A stretch of DNA of 64,000 bases from Acanthaster planci (Eukaryota > Echinodermata > Asteroidea > Valvatida > Acanthasteridae): positions 64,001 to 128,000 of the forward strand of contig NW_019091356.1 in the NCBI RefSeq assembly GCF_001949145.1. Direction: 5' to 3'. Under the pieces are notes generated by a model that saw only the letters and a list, made by a program, of their open reading frames with translations, was not told where the DNA came from and searched no databases. This document shows positions 39,001-49,184 of the stretch, one piece after another. Position 1 is the first letter of the stretch. Every line of letters starts with the position of its first letter. The translations under genes and the position numbers were made by a program.

Positions 39001-42000
39001 CAAAAACTCAGGCAAAAGAACTTACAACCAGCCCAAATCCAAAGTTACAATCAACAGATCAACCTGGAGATCCCACAATTAGTCCACAACCAAAGTTGCA
39101 GACCACTGTTCAACCAAGTGATGCCAGTACAAGTCCACAGCAGAAGACACAAACAAGTCTACCATCAAATAATCCAACAACGGTACCCCCTGGAGAGTCA
39201 CAGTCTACTTCAAACATTGAAACGACAAACAGTGAGCAGTACAATGACTGAAATTAATATTAGTCTGATAGAGAATACATATCAAATAATCCTTCATTTT
39301 TGTAGAAAATATGCTCATACGAGTAGTTCATTAAAACTGCAACATCATATTATTATTTATTTTAATTTATATAAATTTTTTGCTCCCAGATCCATGCAGT
39401 TCGAATCCTTGTGCGGAGAAAGCAAACAGCCAATGTGTCACTACGGACCAGGGAGCCTTTGCGTGTTCTTGTTTACCGCAGTTTTTTGAATCTGATGGTC
39501 AATGTGAACGTGAGTAGAACTGCCATTGTACTTGCAGTTTCAAGGCAAAAGATCAGGTATAACAAATGTGAATAATATTTTTATTCCCAACTGAAACTTC
39601 TGAAATAACCACGAACATACAAGCAATTGCATACAAATATATTTGGGCCTTTCTGCACAACTTGTAGCAATATTCAGTGTTGTAACGAGTCACTAAATTT
39701 GGTGACTCAAGTTGAGACGAGTCAGTTTAACACTGACTTGAGTCAAGTCAAGTCACTTTATGTAGTGGAGTCATCAAGTACCAAGCTCGAGTCAATTTGA
39801 GTCACAATTTTTTTCACAAAATACAATAACAGGACAACTACGTGTGAGTCATTTTTTAAAATTTTTATTTCATTTGGACATACTGAAAGTAAATTAGGGT
39901 GACAGGTATCTAGCCAACTAAAACTTTGATTTTTACTTTATTGAGACTCTAGTCTTATAAGTTTGTATTCGAGTCTCCATGAGAGATTCAAGTCGAGTCA
40001 TTTGGTCGCNNNNNNNNNNNNNNNNNNNNNNNNNNNNNNNNNNNNNNNNNNNNNNNNNNNNNNNNNNNNNNNNNNNNNNNNNNNNNNNNNNNNNNNNNNN
40101 GGATAGGCCTACTCAAGTCGAGTCATTTGGTCGCAGATAGGCCTACTCAAGTCGAGTCATTTGGTCGCAGATAGACCTACTCAAGTCGAGTCATTTGGTC
40201 GCAGATAGGCCTACTCAAGTCGAGTCATTTACCTGTTGGGATTCGAGTCGAATCACCAAGAAATGGAACTCAGGTCATTACAACTCCGCCAATATTTTGG
40301 TTGGGAAAAGTTTTTTTATTAACAATTACCACTGTCTCAAATTTTGCAATTTCCATACAGCATCACAGTCATTCAGTGGAACTTTACGAATCACTCAGAT
40401 TGACAGTCAACCAGCAGACTTCACTGAAGAATTACAAGATCCTTCGTCAGAAACATTTAAATCAATGGCAGCCAGCATGGAAAAGACGGTAAGCATAAAT
40501 CTCGTAGCACGCTTAAAAACTATCAACGTAAATCAAGGTAACTGAAACAGGTATCCTGCACAAAAGGAAAGCCGTGTATACACCATCCACACAAATTTTA
40601 AAAAGAAAAGTAAGGACAGAAAATTGGAATCTTTGACATTTTTGATTCAGTTCTTTAGTTTAGTACACGTACACGTACATGAAATCTGTCACCAAGAGAC
40701 ATCCATACTCAAAACAAGAATACGGTAACCTCCAAATCTATGTCATTATCAATCTTGGACATTAAAGACAAACTCACAAAACTTGCTGAGATGCTTTGAA
40801 AGGATACTTGCTAGTGAATGATATTTTATTGACTGCAGCTTAAGTTTAAATCAGCACTCTGTACTGTACCATATGCTTCTTGAAAACATCAACTTTTTAT
40901 TTCAGATTGACAGTATTTACCTGACAAGCAGTCCAGCTATTGCAGAACGATACCTTGGGAGTACAGTCTTAGGATTTAAGAATGGATCCATTGTTGTTGA
41001 TTACATTGCACACCTTAACAATACTCAAGATGAATCTACTGACGATCCTACCGTTCTTGAATCAGCATTTGAAGAAGCTTACATGAAGAGTACTAAGTCA
41101 GGAAGTCTAAATATCACAGTAGATGTAGCTGCAAGTACAGTGACAGGTTAGTTAGAAGTTTGACATAAGCCAACGAAAATCCCTACCGCAAAGCCTCTTT
41201 GAGAGACTAGTTACTCAGAGAGTTGCATGAAATTTGTTTCTTAATCTAAAAAACAAAAACCATTTTCTAGCTTTTTTCAAAGCTAAACTTATTGAGTTTA
41301 TCTAATTCCAAGGTACCAGGTAAACTGAGGGCAAGGTTATTTATGGAAAACATTTAAAATGATGGATTTCACAAATGTTGTGCCATTCAGTATCACCAGT
41401 TACAGAAACACACCTAGACCAGTAAATCAAAGTCTGAAATCAACCATGTATCTTCTCTGTTACTTCTGGATTATAATTTGTAGGATGCACACACAAGATT
41501 CAAGTCATATACAAGTATGTTTGCAAGTGTACATACAAGTTATAGTCAGGTATAACTTGTACCTCATCCATAACGACTCTATATGACTAGGTTATAATCA
41601 ATAAGGCATTCGTACACATTAAGTTTAACATACACATTGTAATTTGTGTTTTTGGATAATATTTTATCAGCTTGTAAATTGTACACAGGTACAATTTAAT
41701 ACAAGTCTGGCATACACATGAGTTACTATAATGAATATTTATGGATGCAAAGGGAAGAATAATTTCACCAGGAAAATGTTCTACTAAATCAAACATTAAA
41801 TCTCTTACAACGAATGAAATTATTCCTTCACTGCTTCCAATATTAAGTATTTTGGTTCATACAACGCCTGAATAAACCACATTTGTGTACATGTCCCCAT
41901 TTTACTTTGTCAGACTGACGTAAAATCATGCCATGACATTTTTGTATACAACTCTACACACAACTTATAACTTGTACAAGTCATACAAGTGGGTTATGAC

Positions 42001-45000
42001 ATGTACTAATAATTAGCAGTACATATATATATAACTTGTGCATACCAAGCAAGCTGCATCAGGTATAAAACAGATTATAACAAATATGTTATATATATTT
42101 TAAGCCGTACATTACTTATAACTCACACATACAACATGTGCAGAAGGCAACTTGTAACTACAAGGTACAAGTCGCAGGTATGCCTTATAGCCCGCACAGG
42201 TTAGCAGCAGTGAAGGTCACAAATTACACAGCTTTGTCCAGAACAAAAGTAACAGGGCTTGGGCATTTTTGTCCAAGCACGTTTGGGTATGCATGTCATA
42301 CATGCAACCTCTTTTTGAAGAATAGCATAAAATGACAGAACTTACCGGCTGTTGTTTCTTGTTTGTTAGACCTGGATGAGTGTGCTCTATCAGATACCAA
42401 TGACTGCTCCTCCAATGCTACATGCATCAATCTCCCTGGGTCATTTACCTGCCAATGTCATGCAGGATTTCAAGATGTTTCAGCAACACCAGGACGACCA
42501 GGCAGAAGTTGTACTGGTAATGACACAAAGCAAATACAAGCACAAGAGGAGTTATGCTGTTATAATGAAAGCTTTACAAAGCAAGAAACCATGATTTTCA
42601 TTTTTCTCCCCTAGCAAAAAACATTTTGGAAATGACATGACACCAACTCTTAGTGATTGATACATTGATGACAGGAATCTTGACAAAATCAGCACACTTC
42701 ATACATGCACGTCTTCAGAGACTGAAGTAATCATCACGTCTGTACAAGATATCACAATGATTTTGGTGTTCCATTCAGGCAAATACTGGCCAAAAATTGG
42801 GATGGTTGCAAGGGAAATCCTAATAATATATTTAAAACAATATATTTATATCAATGCTTGTGTTATGTCTGAGTAAACTGCAAAGCTAACAAAGTGTAAT
42901 AGCTGTCAGAACTTGGGGAATAAAGCACAAATAAAATTGAAATGGCTTAATATTAAGTTGATTTACTGCAGCTTAATATATGTGCTCTTACTTGATCATT
43001 CTAACAGTTTCAAAGCCGTCAGTATGTTCCACATCTAACGTTGAGTGCTCCCGTAATGCCACCTGTTACGACACAGACACCAGACCCGAAGGTTATAGCT
43101 GCCAGTGCCGCATTGGATTTGCTGATAGATCACCTCAAGTCATCCTAAAGCCTGGTAGAATCTGTGAAGGTAAAGTTCATCAGTTAACCTTGAAGATGTA
43201 GCATGTCAGAGGGCTCCTGCTTGCAGCAAAATGTCAGGGAATGGACTTGCATACATGCTGAACATCCTCTTTAAAAGCCAGTTCTTTGAGTTTTTAGTGG
43301 AGTTGTAAATTGAAAAGTAAATCCCCAACATGACAACTATGGACAAACCGAACCTAAGGCTTTTACTTTCCATAAATGGATTGCTCATTGCTTATCCACA
43401 TATAGGTATATGAGCCCCCTCTATCAAAAGCTTGTAACAAAACCTCTTCTGTAAAGGTAAGGATAACAGTTTTTAATAAAAATGACCATACTAATTTTTC
43501 ACGTTTCAGAATTTTGCCCTTCGTCAAATTGTTTCAATGGTGGATCCTGTGTTAATATCTATGAAACCGGGGAGCAAATATGCAGGTAACTACTTGAAAG
43601 CGTACCACAAAGAACTTGAAATAAATCATTTTCTTTCTGGTCAATAAAAAAAATGAGCATCTTTTGGGTATCCATCATTTTAGTCTTTTTATTTATTACA
43701 CATCTACATTGTATTCTGCTTATCTCATTGGCAGATAAAATTATTAACGCACTTACACTTCTTGAAAAGAAAGGTGATGAATGGATCTTGACTGAAGTAC
43801 TGACGAGTAGACAAGCAACTTGTTCATTGTCAGATTTAATTATCAGGAGTGAAATGGCTCACCACATTTCTCTTTTAAACAAATGTGCCCTGGAAAGGGG
43901 TTCAAAGTACCTTGACAACCAGAACAAGAAACTCGCAAATACACTTAATCTGATCAGTGCTATTGATAATTCTTACCACGTTTCTGCATTCTGATTGACG
44001 ACAGTTGCCCAGACGGTTACACAGGCCTACGATGCGAGGAGGCAGAGCAGACAGGTTGGTCTCTTCCAAATTCATTTAACCCTAAAAGAGCCCTGTTATT
44101 TTCTTTATTTTGGCCCGTCAGACAGCAGGGGGGTAATTAAGTAATAGAGTAATTAGAATTGAGTAGGGGGAATACAGTAATTTCTACCCTGTCTGTTTGT
44201 TGTTGTCAGATTCTTCCCCCCCCCCAAAAAAAAACTCGGCTGTGTCTCGCTTAATATTCTTTTGGAACTTGGCATGCATATAAAAAAACACTCCTTATCA
44301 TTACAAGTGTGAAGTTTGAACTCATCAATTAGAGGTACAGTTTTGTTGTCATTTAAGTTCAAGGCCACATTTATGCCAGCCTGCTTGCATTGAGCACCAC
44401 AGTCAAAAAAGTAAACATTTTTGCCTGGCCTGTCTCAGAAAAATGCACACTACACAAGAACAGTATGTCTATTTTCACAAAACTGGAGTCAAAATGACTG
44501 CATTACTCTAAATCTGTTTAAGGCTAAATGCCAAAAAAAAATACACTGCAGTGATATCAGGCAAAATGTTGAGGGGGCGAATTCCACCCCCACCTCACCC
44601 CACCCCCAGCTCTTTTAGGGTTAAACATTGTGACAGAATAACCACATATTGGACTCACCATTATCCATCTCTTTACAGGCTTGTCAGACACACTCATCCT
44701 GGTTATCAGTTTGACTTCAGTGGCCAGTCTTGTCATCATTTGTGTTGGCCTTCTACTGTGTTTCACCTTTTACCATCGCCAAACTAAGAAGAATATTAAG
44801 AGGCTTTCCCTGAGATCTTATCCAGTCAAGAGGGACTTGTCTCGCTTTGTTAGGGATGAGGAGGTTTGGGATCCCATCACTGTTGAAACTAGGTCCCAAG
44901 ACAGCAGACAGTCTCTGGTCAGAGAGGTTAGTTGAAGGATATCTATGATATACGGTAGACAAATTAAATGCTGTGGATTCAGAACCAATGCAGGCACAAG

Positions 45001-46924
45001 AATGTTTGACGTGGCTGTTTTAGAGTCCTGAAAGGCTAGTTAACTCTTAGCACTGCCAGTTACTGGACAGAAAAAGGTATTTCTTCTGACATTCTCTGCA
45101 CTGAGGGACTAATCCACTTAGAATGAACACAACTACATCCAGCCAGAAACATTACATAAGAGTAACAAAAGACCAATGAATCTCACTGTCTGACCTCAGA
45201 GGGCATGCACATGATGAAAAGGGAACTTCAAGCAATGCTGGGCTTTGCATACAGCTGGCTAAGGTGAAAAAATAGTCAAATTAGACTCTTCTTATGACAA
45301 TACAGGATATTTAATGCCATGTTCCCGTGAGATTCAGCTCAAATGGTATTGAGCACCATATGTACAAAGTTGAAAAACAGATATAGCATGTCAGGTGCAT
45401 ATGTATTACTGCACATTAATTGCAGCCAAAACAGTTTTTACCACTTTATTCCTGTATTGAAGTTTAATTTCTGCAGCTTTCTGGAGGCAACAAGATTGCA
45501 TTGCAATAATTCCACAGCATTTTAACCAATTTTCTTTTCCTTGCTCTTTGAAAGTCTCTTCACCAAGATGACTATCTCAGGCCTGGACCATCATCTGAAC
45601 CCAGACACTTAAATTATCCAAATGACATAGGGGAAGATAACCCAGATTTCATTGAAGAAGAATTTGAATCTCAAAGTAAATATATTGCTGATGCCATGAG
45701 CAAACTCCCAGAAGTTGAGGTAGGTGAAATGAAGATATTTGGAAACTAAAACAAAAATCCTTTATATTTGTTCCATTGGTAATTTAAAATTTAGAAACAC
45801 ATTAATGCCTCTGTGAAATTGTTCAATAATTCAAATACATGTAGTTTCCTGATTTCAATATAAGCCAGATTAATTTTAAAGTGTAAATTAAATAAGAGAT
45901 CAACAAGTTTCTATTTGTACTTTGAATCATTACTAAAGAGAAGAAATAAAAGCACTGGTTCCTGAATGTAAAAATACCTCTTTCAAAAGGATTGGTGAAT
46001 ACAAAGTACTTTATTGTATTTGGGATTCCAGAGGAGGATGCGTAAAGAGGTGCGTTCCCTTGGCAACTACAACTTTGGTCAGGAACCAGACTACCGTGAC
46101 AATTTTGTCAGGCCCTACATGGCCCCTGAGGTTATCCCAATTGACCAATACCTCCAGGTATGGAAAGGAAGGCTAATTTACATGTAAAAACAAAATGTAC
46201 ATCATATGTACTTACCTACAAGCTCTCAGGCATGCCTCCATCTCGTCACAATCCAAGCAAATGTCTGTCAATGGATAGTGAAAACTTTCCTTGGAACAGA
46301 CAGCATAAACAGTTTTTAAATAAAGAAGTTTTCAAAGAAATTCATGTAGTTTCATTGACAGAAAGCTGCACTTTCTTCTGTTTTAAATACGAATTTGGGG
46401 GATTCATACTGGAGGTAATTTATAACACAGGGAGAAATTGCTTGATATTTTCATCAGTCCATGTATTCTGTTAATAACAGTTCTAACCTAAGGGCTACTT
46501 GGTTTGGTGCTCTGAATAAAAAGGCATTCATCAGGACTGCCTGTCATCAAGAATGATTTGCAGTCATTAACAATTAATTTATCTGCATCAGGATCCACGC
46601 CGTTATAAAGTGTATGATGATGAATCAAGAGGGTATGGCTACGGACGTCCTAAGAGACCAACCATTGAACATCACCATGGTAACCGGATGAGTCTCCAAC
46701 AAGACTTACGAGGCAGCAGGATGTACCTTCCAAATGACAATGTTGCCATGCCAACTCAGCATGATTCTTACCCTATGGAAGATTTCTCCTCTCCAAGACA
46801 ATCCGTCCATCCGACAGCTCAGTATCCTCCAGCATCCCGTGCATATCTGCCTCCTTCCAAGACTGCCATACCCCTTCCTCAACCTCCCCCCCCACCACCA
46901 CTCCCTCCAGTTCCAAGGAATTAG
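27100..46924 (+). CDS. Giant CCP/EGF/SEA type I membrane receptor, 23 exons, 2,500 aa
   Basis: Exons: 27100-27172, 30626-30799, 31200-31370, 31766-31936, 32186-32350, 32609-32773, 33240-33404, 33556-33720, 34159-34323, 34602-35366, 35586-38594, 38713-39231, 39390-39509, 40361-40488, 40906-41146, 42370-42516, 43008-43169, 43510-43585, 44005-44054, 44679-44926, 45555-45719, 46032-46157, 46592-46924. All junctions keep frame (7,503 nt); most ectodomain exons are phase 1-1. Order: signal peptide (1-25, hydrophobic WWFVAITTFASLV); eight CCP domains (about 26-471), each with four Cys; Ser/Thr/Pro spacer and CCP9 (472-726); CCP10 interrupted by a repeat insertion (727-1729); Thr/Ser/Pro spacer (1730-1902); EGF; SEA (1943-2065) with GSIVV; Ca-type EGF (DLDEC); two EGFs; TM about 2215-2239; cytoplasmic tail ending in polyproline. 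Probably a cell-surface adhesion or recognition receptor. No named orthologue recognised. Confidence 0.85.
27173..30625. other. 3.5-kb first intron of the receptor gene
   Basis: No additional CCP-type exon (four Cys with a GxW...P.C end) was found here. It contains the MITE at 29095-29274, poly-C/T remnants around 28200-28430 that resemble repeat debris, and an AAGATGGCCGAC motif at 30340-30351. The separation of the signal-peptide exon from the first CCP exon is typical for receptors with a regulatory first intron. Confidence 0.5.
29095..29274. mobile_element. 180-bp MITE with CAGTGGCGTAGC termini
   Basis: The element starts CAGTGGCGTAGC and ends with the exact inverse GCTACGCCACTG. Such termini are seen on non-autonomous hAT-like DNA transposons in many animal genomes. 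The 8 bp either side (CACCAGAG and GACCGGAA) agree at about five positions, compatible with a decayed 8-bp target duplication. The interior is G-rich and non-coding. It sits in intron 1 of the CCP/EGF/SEA gene. Confidence 0.7.
34671..35030 (+). repeat. About 30-residue Ser/Thr/Pro tandem repeats (exon 10)
   Basis: Four decayed copies carry the patterns PMST(K/R)xS, SQPTxVTE and EPFS, one every 30-31 residues. The high Thr/Ser/Pro content suggests an O-glycosylated mucin-like stalk separating CCP8 from CCP9. Confidence 0.75.
35600..38460 (+). repeat. Trp-Glu/Phe-Pro-Asn-Gly repeat insertion inside CCP10 (exon 11)
   Basis: One 3,009-bp exon encodes a CCP domain whose first Cys (in RTCDYIPSAPNNG) is separated by about 950 residues from the remaining part (VYFFCQPGYKLIG through SPRCK). 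The insert holds some 15-20 copies of a unit close to (I/V)xWExLFxxFPNG(L/I/V)PxGN, about 20-23 residues each. Examples are SVTWEDLFEIYPNGVPAGD, VISWEVLFTIFPNGLPLED and SLTWEQLQQQFPDGIPLGN. Acidic Glu/Asp/Gly/Pro-rich stretches (about 36070-36630) separate an early and a late cluster. Several units come as alternating pairs of about 46 residues. The unit matches no domain I know. Confidence 0.9.
38294..38466 (+). repeat. GEAGGMMPGS decapeptide repeats
   Basis: About six 30-bp units encode variants of GSGEAGGMMP at the C-terminal end of the exon 11 insertion, just before the CCP10 remainder. High similarity between units implies recent slippage or unequal exchange. Confidence 0.85.
38986..39230 (+). 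repeat. Thr/Ser/Pro repeats of the second stalk (exon 12)
   Basis: Around three units near SPxPKLQTTxQPxD occur every 16-18 residues between CCP10 and the first EGF. The composition predicts O-glycosylation. Exon 12 is predicted to end at the AAC-A|GTGAGC donor at 39231, since the open frame itself stops soon after at 39251. Confidence 0.65.
39686..40255. repeat. GAGTCA-rich repeat with 34-bp minisatellite
   Basis: Intron 13 contains a block dense in GAGTCA/AAGTCA. From 40102 a 34-bp unit (GATAGGCCTACTCAAGTCGA plus 14 more bases) repeats about four times with almost no differences, and the same motif (AAGTCGAGTCATTTGGTCGC) abuts the left side of the N gap, so the gap lies inside the array. 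Confidence 0.9.
40010..40100. other. Assembly gap (91 N) within minisatellite
   Basis: Unknown bases flanked on both sides by the same 34-bp repeat; probably a collapsed array. Lies in intron 13 of the receptor gene, so coding sequence is not affected. Confidence 0.97.
41460..42190. repeat. TACAAGT/ACTTGTA-rich intron 15
   Basis: The 1.2-kb intron between the SEA and second EGF exons has more than ten occurrences of TACAAGT or its inverse ACTTGTA, often in palindromic pairs such as ACTTGTACAAGT at 41970-41981. No unit length is constant, so it is a cryptic rather than a tandem repeat. Confidence 0.55.
44080..44620. mobile_element. 541-bp piggyBac-type MITE with TTAA duplications
   Basis: The element begins CCCTAAAAGAGC and ends with the exact inverse GCTCTTTTAGGG, flanked on both sides by TTAA (44076-44079 and 44621-44624). 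CCC-starting inverted ends inserted at TTAA are diagnostic of the piggyBac superfamily. There is no transposase frame, so it is non-autonomous. It fills most of the 624-bp intron 19 of the receptor gene, from 25 bp after the donor to 58 bp before the acceptor. Confidence 0.85.
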
Positions 46925-47781
46925 ACCTGGTTCATTCAAACCATGCAGCACTGTCAACCCAGAATACAGCAGCTCAATTAGCACAGAGACTAAACAGACC
47001 ATATTTACACAATCTCCCAAAATGTTCATAGTTACATGTATTTCCCAACTAATTCCTCGCTTAAAGGCACCCGCCCCCCCTTAAAAAAATCCTTGTGAGC
47101 TGAACAGACTGCTGACAATAGATTTCTGCATTGGAAAGCCAACAGAGCTATATGCATGTATATTTACTGGAGTGCCAACTCACTGTACGAATGAAGTCTG
47201 GTGGGTGCATCAACATTTGTACACATACATGTACATATAAAAAACTCCAGATTTTGTACTGTTTTTGTACATCTATGGCATGTTTGCATCTGTATTCTAA
47301 AACAATGCATTAATAAGGCTGCATGACGTGCTGAAAACCTAAATTTAGAATAAGTATATAGGCATTAAGTTTTGCTCAGTACAAACAACAGCATGGTTAT
47401 ACGCTGTAGATTAAATGGCAGGTAATAAGTGAATTGTGTACTTGCACATAGTATTTTGACTACATAATTAAGAATTGGTTTCATCTTATTTTATTACATG
47501 CATGTTCTACAAATACACACATAAATTCTAAATGTTTGTGCCCAGGAAGCCTCCAAGCTTCTTTGCATGTTAGTAAATTAATATAACTCCATGTGAAAGA
47601 CTCTGACTTCAGTACTTTGAACATCCATGAATACTGTGGAAACATTATTTGGAGTATTTTAGTTATGATTGAGTTAGATAGGTAAGATTATTACTTTTTA
47701 TTAAGTAACTGATTTAGAAAGAAACCTGTATCTATATTATCCAGCAATTATAGTCTATTTGGTCTTGTTTGTCACACAAAA

Positions 47782-47787
47782 AATAAA
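47782..47787 (+). promoter_or_regulatory. Candidate polyadenylation signal of the receptor gene
   Basis: AATAAA about 860 bp after the receptor stop codon. It is plausible for a long 3' UTR but is one of several AT-rich candidates. Confidence 0.3.
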
Positions 47788-48824
47788 ACATGTACTTGTC
47801 AGGTTTATAAATGAGATGTAATGATTTTTATGTTAGCAGAGTTAGAGTAAGTGATCTTTCAAAAAACACAAAGCAAGGCATGCAGTCTGTGACTTTTGCA
47901 GTAGGTTTGCAGAAAAATCCACCGAAGTTTACAGTCTTGTTAACAGAATTCAAACCTACAGTGAGCACATTTGATCTGATTGATTTCTTTGAATTTTTCT
48001 GACAGGAAAATCCTAGCGCTGAACCAGAAAAGACAAATCATCATCATCACTCATGGGATTTTCAGTAAAATTGGGTTTAAAGAACCAAACAGTAAACATG
48101 GTAAATGTAAGCACTGAACTAAATGCATAAGAATTCTGCATTCCCAAAACTGTCAACATACATGAAGACTGCAGGCTGTGTGAGTGGTATATAGCATTTA
48201 AATTTGCATGAAAGGTTTATATCCTACATGTAAATCGAATGGACAACCAATAATGTTTAAGTTAGTGCAGAAGTTTTGCGTCCTTAAAAATGATTAACAC
48301 TGTGTAGATAGTCAATGATATTTTCAGTTATATTAAAGTATATATGGTAGTGTATTTCTGTTTAGTTCTATTACTTGCAACTTTCTCAGTTACCATTACA
48401 GTGACTTGCACCATATACTCGCAGTAAAATTTCCAATATTCCTATGCAACCAAGCTCCAGTGGACAACTTCTTGTTCTTTTTTCTTTGCAGTTAAACTGG
48501 CGAATCATAAAGTATATGAAAGTTTACCAATTATATTTCAAGAGTTGTACACAAATTCAACTTCCCTGAGAGTAACCCGTTTATGTATAGCACAAGAGAA
48601 GACATATGCATGTCAGCCTCATCATTGAGCATCACATTGTGATATCACAGACTAATATCCCCACCCCACAGTCCAAACCATAATGAGCAAACTGATAATT
48701 GACATTCATTGGTACCTCTGCTAATTTTACTATCCAGATGATAATACATGTCGCAAAATCAAGTGGGAGCAGTGAACTGGAAGTATAAATGATACAATCA
48801 GCTGTATCAGAGGGCTATAATTGT

Positions 48825-49184
48825 TTAACGATGGTTGAAGCTCATTAAAAGATGATTTTTCTTATACATGAAGTTCAATACCGTAATGTCTGCTGAACTG
48901 AGAGACACATGTTGATTTTCCTCTGAAATTGCTTTTAAAACTTCTGATACTGCTTCCAAACAATTTTTATTGCTTCTGACACATGCAGCCAACAAAATTA
49001 AACCCATATGGGATGTACCAAGTCTCTGCATGTCATCGGCGCAGAAACAGACCAAGACACCCATCGGTTTAATTAAATTGTGGACTTTTAGTTGAGGAAA
49101 ATATTTTAGAGAATTGAAAACAGGTGTATGCATGTAACTAAACAATAGTGCACTGCTGTCATGTGGGACATTATGTTTCAACAC
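48825..49184 (-). CDS. Unassigned 119-codon open frame
   Basis: The translation looks moderately protein-like, with an amphipathic helix-type stretch (GLILLAACVRSNKNCLEAV) and Cys residues, but I recognise no family. There is no clear splice partner nearby. It could be an exon or relic of an unknown gene, or chance. It lies in the convergent spacer between the receptor gene and ORC2. Confidence 0.15.
   Translation of the reverse strand: MLKHNVPHDSSALLFSYMHTPVFNSLKYFPQLKVHNLIKPMGVLVCFCADDMQRLGTSHMGLILLAACVRSNKNCLEAVSEVLKAISEENQHVSLSSADITVLNFMYKKNHLLMSFNHR

Noticed and set aside
39232-39251. Stop codon at 39249-39251 as the end of the CCP gene
   Set aside because: A strong donor (AAC-A|GTGAGC) precedes it and the next exon continues in phase with an EGF domain; the stop is taken as intronic. 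Transcript data would be needed to exclude a short soluble isoform.
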